A DNA stretch of 64,000 bases from Cellulomonas sp. Root485 (GTDB lineage: Bacteria > Actinomycetota > Actinomycetes > Actinomycetales > Cellulomonadaceae): positions 574,841-638,840 of the forward strand of contig NZ_LMFC01000003.1 in the NCBI RefSeq assembly GCF_001426705.1, given 5' to 3'. Of the stretch, positions 40,723 through 49,382 are shown piece after piece. The stretch's first letter is position 1, and every line of letters starts with the position of its first letter. The notes under the pieces were generated by a model, which saw only the letters and a list, made by a program, of their open reading frames with translations, had not been told where the DNA came from and made no database searches. The translations under genes and the position numbers were made by a program.

Positions 40723-41799
40723 CGGCGACGCAGCGACCACCGGGGAGTCCGCATCCGTCCACGGGTGCGCCGGCACGGCCGTCGTGCTGCCGTCGGCCGG
40801 GTCGAGCAGCACGTCGCCGACCCTGACCCGGTCGCCCATCACCAGACGCGGCCACGAGCTCCGGCCCCTGACCTCCGGCAGGTCGGCCCAGGTCCCCGAC
40901 GCCGGGTCATAGATTCCCCCGTACGGGTAGGGACGGCCCCACCCGCCGACGGCACCGCCGTCCGCGCCACCGACGTCCGGGAACACCAAGCGCCCGGCGA
41001 CCGACACCGGGTCCGAGCCGATGACCTTGCTGTCCGGCAGCACCGTCCACGTCGTCAGCGTCGGGTCGAGCTCGGCGAGCCGCACCAGCGACGGCGTGCC
41101 CGACCCCGGACTCGGCACCAGGTCCTTCGCCGTGAGGATCACGCGTCCGTCGACGACGACCACCGACCGGTCGTAGCTCGGGCCCAGCGGGTCCTCCGGG
41201 AGGCGGTGCCACGTGCTGGTCGTGGGGTCGAACCAGGAGTCGACTGCCGCGCCCGACTCGTCGGAGGTCGGCACGCAGAGCAGCACGTCGCCGTGCTCGA
41301 CCAGCCGTCCCGAACCGTCCGGCGGCATCGGCAGCGTCGCCCAGCGGTCGGTCGTCACGTCGTAGGCGAGGAGTGCCGAGGGCCCGTCGCTGCCCCGGTC
41401 CGTCAGGAGGTAGAGGACGCCGTCGACGACGGCCGTGGTCGCCCACGGGATCTCCAGGGGAGCGTCGGCGATCTGCTCCCACACGCCGGTGGCCGGATCG
41501 AACGTGGCGCCGTCGCGACGCCACTCGCCCGTCGGGACCGCGCAGTCCGAGTTCGGGGGGCACGGCGGACCGTCGTCGCCACCGACGACGACGAAGCGGT
41601 CGGCCACCCACGCGACGGTCGCGGTCCGGCGTGCCGACAGCGGACCGTCCGGGACGCGGCGCCAGCCGGCACCGGGCTGGGTCGTGCCCGGCGACGACGC
41701 CGGACCGGGCGGCGGGTCGTCCGTGGCTCGCGCCGGGCCGCACGCCACCAGGAGGGCGACGACGACCCACGCTCCGACGACCGACCGGCTGGTCCGCAC
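40669..41799 (-). CDS. Kelch-repeat lipoprotein
   Basis: 376 residues. A lipoprotein signal (MRTSRSVVGAWVVVALLVAC, Cys 20) is followed by a Pro-rich linker and a beta-propeller of kelch-like units: TATVAWVADRFVVVGG, then YDVTTDRWATLPMPPDGSG, WFDPTTSTWHRLPEDPLG, LDPTLTTWTVLPDSK and YDPASGTWADLPEVRGR. It is anchored outside the membrane and probably binds proteins or sugars; function unknown. GTG at 41799 follows AGGAGG at six bases, a strong ribosome site. Confidence 0.8.
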   Translation of the reverse strand: MRTSRSVVGAWVVVALLVACGPARATDDPPPGPASSPGTTQPGAGWRRVPDGPLSARRTATVAWVADRFVVVGGDDGPPCPPNSDCAVPTGEWRRDGATFDPATGVWEQIADAPLEIPWATTAVVDGVLYLLTDRGSDGPSALLAYDVTTDRWATLPMPPDGSGRLVEHGDVLLCVPTSDESGAAVDSWFDPTTSTWHRLPEDPLGPSYDRSVVVVDGRVILTAKDLVPSPGSGTPSLVRLAELDPTLTTWTVLPDSKVIGSDPVSVAGRLVFPDVGGADGGAVGGWGRPYPYGGIYDPASGTWADLPEVRGRSSWPRLVMGDRVRVGDVLLDPADGSTTAVPAHPWTDADSPVVAASPSTILAWGGGAAGYLLTP

Positions 41800-41866
41800 C
41801 CGTCACCTCCTGCCACCGCGTTAGTGTCGCGTCGACCTCGTTCCTTGCACCGACCCGGAGGCCCGT

Positions 41867-42502
41867 GTGACCGTGCCGCAGGCAGTCCTCGGGTTCGCCG
41901 TCGTCGCGGGGCTGCTGACGATCATCCCGGGCATCGACACCGCGCTCGTGCTGCGGTCGGCGATCAGCCGCGGACGCGGGTACGCCTTCGCCGCCGCGGC
42001 CGGCATCAACGCGGGCTGCTTCGTCTGGGGGATCGCCGCCGCCGTCGGAGCCTCCGCCCTGCTCGCCGCCTCCGAGGTGGCCTACCGGATCCTCACGCTC
42101 GCCGGCGCCGCGTACATGGTGTGGCTCGGCATCCACCTGTTCCGGGCGAGCCTGCGGCCGCGCGAGGCTGCGCCGTCCGGGGCCGTCGACGCGCCCCGCG
42201 CCTCGATCTGGCACGGGTTCGCGACCGGGCTGTGGACCAACCTGCTGAACCCGAAGATCGGCGTCTTCTACCTGGCGACGATCCCGCAGTTCGTCCCCGC
42301 GGACACCTCGCCGCTGCTCATGGGCGTCCTGCTCGCGGCGGTGCACAACGTCCTGGGCATGGCCTGGTTCACGGTGATCATCCTGGCCACGGGCTTCGCC
42401 GCGCGCTGGCTCGCCCGCGACTCCGTCGCGAAGGTCACCGACCGGATCACCGGCACGGTCCTGGTCGCGTTCGGCGCCAGGCTGGCGCTCGACAGTCGCT
42501 AG
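41867..42502 (+). CDS. LysE/RhtB-family translocator
   Basis: 211 residues, about six helices: LGFAVVAGLLTIIPGIDTALVLRSAISRGRGYAFAAAAGINAGCFVWG has the PG motif and the polar residues of LysE exporters. LLNPKIGVFYLATIPQFVP is the conserved LNPK...PQF block. The start is GTG at 41867 with GGAGG six bases upstream. It is the second LysE-type gene in the window; its substrate is unknown. It converges with the AI-2E-type gene by four bases. Confidence 0.9.
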   Translation: MTVPQAVLGFAVVAGLLTIIPGIDTALVLRSAISRGRGYAFAAAAGINAGCFVWGIAAAVGASALLAASEVAYRILTLAGAAYMVWLGIHLFRASLRPREAAPSGAVDAPRASIWHGFATGLWTNLLNPKIGVFYLATIPQFVPADTSPLLMGVLLAAVHNVLGMAWFTVIILATGFAARWLARDSVAKVTDRITGTVLVAFGARLALDSR

Positions 42503-43602
42503 TCCGCCGCCGGCTTCTCGACGGCGGCAGGCTCGGGATCGGGGTCCGGCTCCTCCGCCGGCGGCTTCGGCAGGTCCTCGCCCGACAGCCACGAGTACCA
42601 GGCGCTCTCGGGCCCACCCTGCAGCAGCACCGCACGCGTGAGGAGCGTCAGCGGCACGGCGAGGATCGCGCCGAGCGGCCCGATGACGAAGGTCCAGAAG
42701 ATGACGGACACGAAGCTCAGGGTGAGCGTGATGTTCACGGCGTCGGCGACGAACTTCGGCTGCACCAGCACCTGCAGCACCACGTTCACCGCGCTGTACA
42801 CGGCGATCACGGCGAGGGCGAGCGGCCAGCCTCCGACGACGAGGGCCATGATCGTGGGCGGGACCACACCGATCACGAACCCGATGTTCGGGATGAAGTT
42901 GGTGACGAACGCGAGGATCGCCCACACCGCCGGCGCGGGGACGCCGAGCGCCCAGAGCGCGATCCCGTCGATGACGGCGACCACCGCACCGAACGACGCG
43001 CTGACCACGAAGTAACGCCGGACACCGATGTTGAACGTCGTGGCGCGGCGGAGCACGCTGCCCTGCGTCGCCCCGAACTGCACGTGCGCCCCGTCGTACC
43101 GGGCGGCGTCGACGGACATGAAGATGACATACGTGACGACGACGAACAGGGTGGTCGCCACACCGAGGGCGGCCCCGGAGATGCTCGTCGCGACGCCCAG
43201 CAGCTGGGACGGCTGGAACGCGTCCGTCACGGAGCTCACGGCCTCCTGGTCGAGCCCGAGCGTCGCGAGCCACGAGGTGGCCCCGCCGACCGCGTCCTGC
43301 AGCTCGGAGAGGTACTCCTGCACGAGCCCGGCGAACTGGATGCCGGCGAACACGAGCATGGCGATCAGGACGAGCAGGATCAGGTAGACGACGGCGATGA
43401 CGACCGTCGTCGCGGCGGCGCGGTGCCAGCCGCGGCGCTCCAGGGGGTGCCGGATCGGGTGCACGATGATGACGAGCACCGCGGCGAGGAACAGCGGGGC
43501 GAGCACCTCACGCGTGGCGTGGACGCCGGCGAGGACGACCACGGCGGCCGAGAGGAACAGCAGCGTCCGGGTGGAGGGCGCGAGGCCCTGGGGCGATGCC
43601 AT
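42499..43602 (-). CDS. AI-2E (TqsA/PerM)-family transporter
   Basis: 367 residues with about eight helices in the PerM pattern: an N-terminal pair (LLFLSAAVVVLAGVHATREVLAPLFLAAVLVIIVHPIRHPLERRG), an amphipathic middle, and the conserved FVTNFIPNIGFVIGVVPPTIMALVVGG. The end is Pro/Glu-rich. Members are exporters of autoinducer-2 or ion antiporters; the substrate here is undefined. ATG at 43602. Confidence 0.88.
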   Translation of the reverse strand: MASPQGLAPSTRTLLFLSAAVVVLAGVHATREVLAPLFLAAVLVIIVHPIRHPLERRGWHRAAATTVVIAVVYLILLVLIAMLVFAGIQFAGLVQEYLSELQDAVGGATSWLATLGLDQEAVSSVTDAFQPSQLLGVATSISGAALGVATTLFVVVTYVIFMSVDAARYDGAHVQFGATQGSVLRRATTFNIGVRRYFVVSASFGAVVAVIDGIALWALGVPAPAVWAILAFVTNFIPNIGFVIGVVPPTIMALVVGGWPLALAVIAVYSAVNVVLQVLVQPKFVADAVNITLTLSFVSVIFWTFVIGPLGAILAVPLTLLTRAVLLQGGPESAWYSWLSGEDLPKPPAEEPDPDPEPAAVEKPAAD

Positions 43603-43663
43603 GGGTCGCGCGGGCTCCTTCGACGATGTCCACGAGCGGGTGCTCGCAAGATAGCGCGGCGGC

Positions 43664-44620
43664 TCAGCCCGGGGCGGCGCGCCACTCGCGGGGAGTCATG
43701 CCGTACTCGCGACGGAACACGCGACCGAAGTGGGAGGCGTCGACGAATCCCCAGCGGGCGCCGATGCCGGACACGGTCAGGTGCGCGGACGCCGGGTCGC
43801 GCAGCGCCCGCCGGCACTCCTGCAGCCGCAGCGACCGGATGGTGTCCTGGAGCCCGACGCCGGCGCGCTCCAGCTCCGCGTACAGGTGCCGGACGGACAC
43901 GTGGTGCGCCGCGGCGATGGTCGCCGCGGACAGGTCCCGGTCCGCCAGGTGCCTGCGCACGTACTCCTGGACGCGGGGCACCAGCGAGCCCTGCAGCGGT
44001 GCGGCCGCGGCCGGCTCGTCGGCCAGGTGCGTCGTGATGAGCGCGCGGAGCAGGTCGATGCTGGGCCCGGCGACGAGCTCGGCCGCGGTCGGGTGGTCGA
44101 GGACGTCGGTGCTGCCGAGCGTGTCGAAGTACGGCGCGACGACGGCCGCGAGCGCGTTGTTGTCCGGTCCGATGCGCAGCCCGGCGACCGCGTCGATCGT
44201 GCCCTCGGGCAGGGCGAGCGCGCCGCGCGGCACCTGGAAGTAGTGCAGCTCCGTGCGGTCCGTGTTCAGCACGGTGTACGGGCGGGTGCTCTCGTAGACC
44301 GCCATGTCGCCCGCGCGCAGCACCGCCTGGTTGTCGCCCTGCGCGACCATCGTGGTGCCCGCCACCTGCACCGCGAGGAACACCGTCGGCTCGTGGTCCT
44401 GCCGGGCCAGGCGCGGTGTGCGGCGCAGCATCGTGGGGGTGGACCGCGCCGACGAGAAGTTGACGGGTCCCGCCTCGACGACCCGGCAGAGCACCTCGAT
44501 GTCTGCGGCGGGCCGGTCGTAGTCGATCTCGACCGGGAGGACACCGGCCCAGATGGCGTCGCGGATGAGCTCGATGCGGTCGTCGGGCGGCAGGTCGTCC
44601 GAGCGCAGGACAAGGCTCAT
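43664..44620 (-). CDS. AraC-family regulator with AraC_binding_2 N-terminal domain
   Basis: 318 residues. The N-terminal domain ends near residue 180 and has the cupin-like pattern FLAVQVAGTTMVAQGDNQAVLRAGDMAVYESTRPYTV. The C-terminal HTH pair comprises DLSAATIAAAHHVSVRHLYAELERAGVGLQDTIRSLRLQECRRAL and HLTVSGIGARWGFVDASHFGRVFRREYGMTPREW. It is divergent from the frameshifted hydrolase; two 8-base palindromes 21 bases apart lie between them and are its likely sites. Confidence 0.88.
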   Translation of the reverse strand: MSLVLRSDDLPPDDRIELIRDAIWAGVLPVEIDYDRPAADIEVLCRVVEAGPVNFSSARSTPTMLRRTPRLARQDHEPTVFLAVQVAGTTMVAQGDNQAVLRAGDMAVYESTRPYTVLNTDRTELHYFQVPRGALALPEGTIDAVAGLRIGPDNNALAAVVAPYFDTLGSTDVLDHPTAAELVAGPSIDLLRALITTHLADEPAAAAPLQGSLVPRVQEYVRRHLADRDLSAATIAAAHHVSVRHLYAELERAGVGLQDTIRSLRLQECRRALRDPASAHLTVSGIGARWGFVDASHFGRVFRREYGMTPREWRAAPG

Positions 44621-44695
44621 GGATAAACCTCACATGTCGGACACGGCGAACGTCCCCACCGTAAGCGCCGAGCCCCCGCGTCCGACAGACCGGAT

Positions 44696-44724
44696 CGTGC
44701 ACGGACGGACCAGAACCGTGCACG
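44696..44724. promoter_or_regulatory. Paired CGTGCACG sites, 21 bases apart
   Basis: CGTGCACG occurs at 44696-44703 and 44717-44724. Each copy is palindromic, and the 21-base step is two helical turns, so a protein could bind both on one face. They lie between the AraC gene (start 44620) and the hydrolase (start 44799). Confidence 0.45.
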
Positions 44725-44798
44725 TCCCGTCCACCCACCCGCCGCCTGGCCGGACGGAGACTGGCGTCACCCGTCACGCCGCCCGAAGGGAACAGACC

Positions 44799-45514
44799 AT
44801 GAGCCCCACCGTCGTCCTGATCCACGGAGCCTTTGCCGACGCCTCCGGCTGGGGCGGGTGATCAGTCGCCTGACCGCCGCCGGGCACACCGTGTACGCGC
44901 CGGCCAACCCCTTGCGCAGCGTGTCCGCGGACTCGGCGTACGTCCGTTCCTTCGTGTCGACGATCGAGGGTCCGGTCGTCCTGGTCGGGCACTCCTACGG
45001 CGGCGCGGTCATCACGAACGCTGCCGTGGGCGCCGACAACGTCAAGGCACTCGTGTACATCGCCGCATTCGCGCTCGAGGAGGGTGAGGCGGTCGGTCCC
45101 GCCACCGCCCTGGGCAGCGACGGCCCGCCGCCCGACCTCACCCAGATCATCGTCGTGCGGCCGTTCCCCGACGCCGGTGAGGGGAACGCCGACGCCTACC
45201 TGGACCCGGCGGTCTTCCCGCAGGCGTTCTGCCAGGACCTGCCGCCCGAGACGGCAGCGATCATGGCGGTCTCGCAGCGGCCCGCCGCGCTGGCCACCCT
45301 CGGCGAGCCGTCCGGGCCGCCCGCCTGGCGGACGCTGCCGTCCTGGTACCTGGTCGCGTCGCAGGACCGCGTGATCCCTCCTGAGGCCGAGCGGGCGATG
45401 GCCGCGCGTGCCGGGTCGACGACGGTCGAGATCGACAGCTCGCACGTCGCGATGATCAGCCACCCCGACGAGGTCGCGGACCTGATCAAGCAGGCGATTG
45501 CGGCGGTCGGCTGA
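44799..45514 (+). pseudogene. Alpha/beta hydrolase with a frameshift near its start
   Basis: The frame from ATG 44799 begins MSPTVVLIHGAFADASGWGG and stops at TGA 44859-44861. The next frame, one base out, continues without interruption from about 44858: ISRLTAAGHTVYAPANPLRSVS, the nucleophile in VVLVGHSYGGAVI, the acid region and the His in DSSHVAMISHP. Together they form one standard esterase-like hydrolase, so one base is missing around GGGGCGGG (44851-44858). This is either a sequencing/assembly error or a real mutation. The junction is GTGA, so reinitiation to give a second chain is conceivable. All later catalytic residues are preserved. Confidence 0.75.
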
Positions 45515-46673
45515 CGCTGACCAGCGGCGCCGGGAACCGGGGCAGGACCGACGTGCCGTGCAGCCACGCGGTGAGCCGGTCGGCCTCGGTGTCCAGCGCT
45601 GACCGTGCGTCGGCGCCGACGTCCTCGAGCAGGACCAGGTCGACGGCGCCGTCCTTCGTCGACCAGCCGCCGACGATCCGCCCGTCGACCCAGATGGTCG
45701 CGCCTCCGTTGCCGGCGGTGTCGAACACCTGAGCGCGGTGCGGTCCGAGGTACCAGTCGCGCTCGGACCAGCCCATCGTGGTCGGGTCGAGCGCGGGCAG
45801 CAGGGCGACCCACGGCTCGACGGGGCCGACGGGGTCGGTGTCGTCGGGCAGCACCCAGCCGGACGAGCCGCCGTCCAGCGACACCTCGACCGCGCCGACG
45901 TCCCGCAGCGCCTGGCGCACGGCCGTCAGCGTCGAGCCGAGCCACCACTTCAGGTCGAGCGTGGTCCCCGGACCGAACCGGCGCAGCCACCGCTCGACCA
46001 GCTCCGCCCTGGCCTCGTCCTCGGGGACCGACGGGATCGGCTCCCCCAGCCAGTCGGCCGCCAGCGCCCACGTGGGTCGCGACGACGTCCACGAGCCGAG
46101 GTTCCCGGCGCGCACGATCGTCCCGGCGGCCTGCAGGCACGTCATCACGCGGGACACCACCGGGAACGACCCCGCCCACGACTTCCCGTGGCCGTACGCG
46201 ATGGACCCCTCCAGCACGGGTTCGCGCTCCCGGAGCTGCGCCGCGGTGAGCGGCCCGTCGGCCAGGCCCGCCACGGCGGCCGTCGTCACCTCGTCGAACC
46301 ACCGTGACGCGTCCTCGACGAAGCCCGCCTCCCGGACCTCCTTCTCCAGCCGACGCCTCTCGACGCCGGCGACCTTGTCGCTCGACGCGGCCTGCACGAC
46401 CGGCAGCAGGTCCCGACCGACCGCGAACAGCGTCCGGCGCATCGCGAGGTGCTTGACCAGGGTGCGGTCGTCGTAGAACGCGCGGTCCAGGTCCGGCACC
46501 GTGAACCCGTCGACGCGCGCCCAGGCCGACAGGTACAGCCCGGCCGGGTCGGTGGCGTGCAGGCACACCATCGCGTCGGCCGCGGCCTCGACGGTGGCGA
46601 CCCGGAACCGCGGTGCCACGGCGTGCCGACGAGCCAGGCGCGCGCGCCGTTCGTCGTCGTCGAGGTGGATCAT
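45486..46673 (-). CDS. HTH_42 (AlkZ-like) winged-helix protein
   Basis: 395 residues, soluble. Typical blocks of the YcaQ/AlkZ-related HTH_42 family are VCLHATDPAGLYLSAWARV, FYDDRTLVKHLAMRRTLFAV, GPLTAAQLREREPVL, a central winged-helix, and AQVFDTAGNGGATIWVDGRIVGGWSTKDGAVDLVLLEDV near the end. True AlkZ glycosylases have a Gln-x-Gln pair in the first block; here it is HATDP, so excision activity is uncertain. DNA-binding is inferred from the family. It overlaps the hydrolase end by 29 bases. Confidence 0.8.
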   Translation of the reverse strand: MIHLDDDERRARLARRHAVAPRFRVATVEAAADAMVCLHATDPAGLYLSAWARVDGFTVPDLDRAFYDDRTLVKHLAMRRTLFAVGRDLLPVVQAASSDKVAGVERRRLEKEVREAGFVEDASRWFDEVTTAAVAGLADGPLTAAQLREREPVLEGSIAYGHGKSWAGSFPVVSRVMTCLQAAGTIVRAGNLGSWTSSRPTWALAADWLGEPIPSVPEDEARAELVERWLRRFGPGTTLDLKWWLGSTLTAVRQALRDVGAVEVSLDGGSSGWVLPDDTDPVGPVEPWVALLPALDPTTMGWSERDWYLGPHRAQVFDTAGNGGATIWVDGRIVGGWSTKDGAVDLVLLEDVGADARSALDTEADRLTAWLHGTSVLPRFPAPLVSVSRPPQSPA

Positions 46674-46699
46674 GCGGTGATCCTCTCAGCAGACCGTTC

Positions 46700-47851
46700 T
46701 CAGCCGACCGTGTGGTTGTAGAGCCAGTCGTTGCGGGTGTCGTTCGCGGCCCTGCGCAGGAACATCGGCATCATCGCGTCCCGGATCGCCACGCCGAGGC
46801 GGCTCCTGGTGACCCGCTTCTGCGCGTTGATCGCGCGGGCGTACTTCACGACGGCATCGGTCCGCGGCTGCCGGGCCGCCTGGTAGGCGGCGAACGCGGT
46901 CGCGAGATCGCTCTCGCGACGCAGGGACCCGGCCAGCGCCGCCGCATCCTCCAGCGCCAGCGACGCCCCCTGCCCCGCACTCGGGCTGGTGGCGTGCACG
47001 GCGTCCCCCAGTGCGACGACCCGGCCGCGGCTCCAGTGCCGCACCCCGACGAGGTCGTCGATCGGGTACGGACGGAGCTCGTCGGTCGTCGCCGCGAGGA
47101 TCTGCGGGACCGGGTACGGGTCGTCGGAGTGCAGCGCGCGCAGGTCGGCCAGCGTGACGGTCGCGTCCCGGTCGGGCGCGGTGACGTTGGCGAACCAGTA
47201 GGTGGTGCCGTCGGCGCGCACGAGGTAGCCGAAGAACGAGCGGGCGCCGAAGACGAAGTGCTGCGTCTCGGGCGTCGGCTCCAGCCCGGGCACGCGGGCG
47301 AAGCCACCGACCCCGACGAGCCCGCTGTAGGTCGGCTCGGGGGCGCCCGGGTCGATGTGCCGCCGCGTCGGGGAGCCGATGCCGTCGGCGCCGACGAGGA
47401 GGTCGCCGTCGGCGACCGTCCCGTCGGCGAACGTGGCGCGCACGCCGTGGGCGTCCTGGTCGATCGACACGAGCCGCGCGCCGTACGTCGTCGGGACCCC
47501 CGCCGCGTCGGACCCCTCACGCAGCACCTGGTGCAGCCAGCTGCGGCGCACGATGACGCTGCCGCGCTCGGGCTCGCGCGCCGGGCCGTTGGGCACCACG
47601 CCGAGCTCCTTGCCGGTCCGGCTCCACATGACCATCCGCCCGGCGCGGTGGCCGTCGGTGAGCAGCCGCTCCCGCAGCCCGAGCGTCCCCAGGACGGCGA
47701 GGCCGTTCGTCGCGACGTTGAGGAACAGACCCGCGTACGGGTCGGGCTCCGCGTGCGCCTCGAACACGCGGGTGTCCCAGCCGTCCCGCGCGAGGAGCTG
47801 GGCGGCCGCGGGGCCCGCGACCCCGCCACCGATGACGAGTGCTCTGGGCAT
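46700..47851 (-). CDS. FAD-dependent monooxygenase (aromatic hydroxylase type)
   Basis: 383 residues. The FAD dinucleotide site is VIGGGVAGPAAAQLLARDG. The DG region is GDLLVGADGIGSPTR. The GD motif is VVALGDAVHATSPSAGQGASLALEDA. These are the three signatures of group A flavoprotein monooxygenases that hydroxylate or oxidise aromatic or xenobiotic compounds (some inactivate antibiotics). GGGGGA lies upstream of the ATG at 47851. It is divergent from a MarR regulator across overlapping palindromes, so it is likely induced by its substrate. Confidence 0.9.
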   Translation of the reverse strand: MPRALVIGGGVAGPAAAQLLARDGWDTRVFEAHAEPDPYAGLFLNVATNGLAVLGTLGLRERLLTDGHRAGRMVMWSRTGKELGVVPNGPAREPERGSVIVRRSWLHQVLREGSDAAGVPTTYGARLVSIDQDAHGVRATFADGTVADGDLLVGADGIGSPTRRHIDPGAPEPTYSGLVGVGGFARVPGLEPTPETQHFVFGARSFFGYLVRADGTTYWFANVTAPDRDATVTLADLRALHSDDPYPVPQILAATTDELRPYPIDDLVGVRHWSRGRVVALGDAVHATSPSAGQGASLALEDAAALAGSLRRESDLATAFAAYQAARQPRTDAVVKYARAINAQKRVTRSRLGVAIRDAMMPMFLRRAANDTRNDWLYNHTVG

Positions 47852-47880
47852 GGCGTCCCCCTTTGATACCGTGGAAGTAC

Positions 47881-47917
47881 GAGACTCTCGAATCTAGAGT
47901 CTCTCGTATTGCGAGAG
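47881..47917. promoter_or_regulatory. Overlapping MarR operators
   Basis: GAGACTCT (47881-47888), seven bases, AGAGTCTC (47896-47903) is a perfect 8-base inverted repeat. It overlaps a second one, CTCTCG (47901-47906), five bases, CGAGAG (47912-47917). They lie 12-36 bases before the MarR start and 30 bases from the monooxygenase start, so the MarR protein probably controls both. Confidence 0.6.
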
Positions 47918-47928
47918 AGTAGAGGCCG

Positions 47929-48405
47929 ATGGAATCGGTGTCAACGCGGGAGCAGTCCATCGCGCGCATGGCGGACGTCATGCGCGACTTCATGGCGAAC
48001 GCCGTGCTGTTCCAGGACGCGGTCGCGCGCACCGGCGGCCTCAACGGCACGGACCTGCAGGCGGTCAGCCTGCTGATGACCCAGGGCCCGGCCACGCCCG
48101 GGGAGCTGGCGGAACGCACCGGTCTGAGCGCGGGTGGCGCCATCACCGCGGTGATCGACCGGCTGGAGAAGGCCGGCTACGTCAGCCGCCGGCGCGACCA
48201 GGCCGACCGGCGGCGCGTCATCGTCACGGCGGACGTGGACAAGGTCCTCGAACAGGTCGGGCCGATCTACGGCCGCGTCGGCGCCCGCTGGGCCGCCTAC
48301 CTGGACACCCTCACCGACGAGCAGATCGAGCTGGCGAACGAGCTCTTCGCGCGCGCCAGCCAGATCAACCGCGAGGAGATCGAGCTGTTGAAGGAGAGTC
48401 GATGA
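47929..48405 (+). CDS. MarR-family transcriptional repressor
   Basis: 158 residues. The winged helix comprises GLNGTDLQAVSLLMTQGPATPGELAERTGLSAGGAITAVIDRLEKAGYVSRRRDQADRRRVIVTAD, with the wing DQADRRRVIV, and N- and C-terminal dimer helices. It is divergent from the FAD monooxygenase and overlaps the following hydrolase by ATGA. A ligand related to the monooxygenase substrate is the natural inducer, by inference. Confidence 0.9.
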   Translation: MESVSTREQSIARMADVMRDFMANAVLFQDAVARTGGLNGTDLQAVSLLMTQGPATPGELAERTGLSAGGAITAVIDRLEKAGYVSRRRDQADRRRVIVTADVDKVLEQVGPIYGRVGARWAAYLDTLTDEQIELANELFARASQINREEIELLKESR

Positions 48406-49244
48406 TCGAGGTCACCGCACGCGACGGCCGCACCCTGCGCGCCTACGACGTCCCCGTCGACGATCCCGTCCTCACCGTCGTCTGGCACCACGGCACACCC
48501 AACGTCGGCACCCCACCGGAGCCCCTGCTGCCCGCGAGCGCCGTCCGCGGCATCCGCTGGGTGTCCTACGACCGACCCGGCTACGGCGGCTCGACGCCGC
48601 ACCCCGGTCGCGACATCGCGTCGGCCGCGGGGGACGTCGAGGCCATCGCCGATGCCCTCGGTCTCGACCGGTTCGCCGTCCTCGGCCACTCCGGCGGCGG
48701 GCCGCACGCGCTGGCCTGCGCCGCGCTCCTGGGAGACCGGGTCGTCGCGGCGGTCAGCGGGTCGGGCCTCGCGCCGTACCCGGCGGACGGCCTCGACTGG
48801 TTCGCGGGCATCAACCCCGGCGGCACCGCCGAGCTGCGCGCCGCGGTCGAGGGCCGCGCTGCGATCGAGCAGGTGCTGAGCGCGAGCGAGTACGACCCCG
48901 AGATGTTCACGGCGACCGACCACGCGACGCTCGAGGGCGACTGGGGCTGGCTCGGCCGGATCGCGGGCGAGGCGCTCGAGGACGGCATCGGCGGGATGGT
49001 CGACGACGACCTCGCCTACGTCGCACCCTGGGGGTTCGACCCTGCGACCATCACCGCACCCGTCCTTCTCCTGCACGGCGACGCCGACCGCGTCGTGCCC
49101 AGCAGCCACGGGCTCTGGCTGGCCGACCGCATCCCGTCGGCGGAGCTCTGGCTGCGCCCGGGCGACGGTCACGTCTCGGTGCTGACCGCCGCGACCGACG
49201 CCCTGGACTGGTTGCTCTCGAAAGTCGACGCCCCGCGCGGGTGA
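48402..49244 (+). CDS. Alpha/beta hydrolase
   Basis: 280 residues. The core has VVWHHGTPNVG (oxyanion), SYDRPGYGGSTPHPGR, the nucleophile in FAVLGHSGGGPHALACA, the acid in LLLHGDADRVVPSSHG and the His in GDGHVSVLTAA. Substrate unknown; an ester or epoxide related to the monooxygenase is plausible. It is coupled to marR by ATGA (48402). Confidence 0.88.
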   Translation: MIEVTARDGRTLRAYDVPVDDPVLTVVWHHGTPNVGTPPEPLLPASAVRGIRWVSYDRPGYGGSTPHPGRDIASAAGDVEAIADALGLDRFAVLGHSGGGPHALACAALLGDRVVAAVSGSGLAPYPADGLDWFAGINPGGTAELRAAVEGRAAIEQVLSASEYDPEMFTATDHATLEGDWGWLGRIAGEALEDGIGGMVDDDLAYVAPWGFDPATITAPVLLLHGDADRVVPSSHGLWLADRIPSAELWLRPGDGHVSVLTAATDALDWLLSKVDAPRG

Positions 49245-49310
49245 ATCGCTTCGGTGCCTGGTCACCGCGCGAACTCGTCGTGAGGGTGGACGGACGCCCC
49301 CGTCACCCGT

Positions 49311-49328
49311 CAGGGAACCGGTTGCCTG
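49311..49328. promoter_or_regulatory. LacI-type operator upstream of the LPMO gene
   Basis: CAGGGAACCGGTTGCCTG is an 18-base palindrome with only one mismatched pair and the central CG typical of LacI-family operators. It sits 55 bases before the LPMO ATG. LacI-type repressors such as CelR/CebR control polysaccharide-degrading genes in actinobacteria, so sugar induction is likely. The repressor gene is not in the window. Confidence 0.6.
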
Positions 49329-49382
49329 GCGGTGGGCGCTCCCGGGGGGTCAACGTCGACGTCTTCGAGAAGGGGATACCCC

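Noticed and set aside
44858-45514. Separate intact hydrolase starting at GTG 44858
   Set aside because: The conserved first strand and oxyanion region are encoded just upstream in another frame, so it is a broken gene; reinitiation is possible but unproved.
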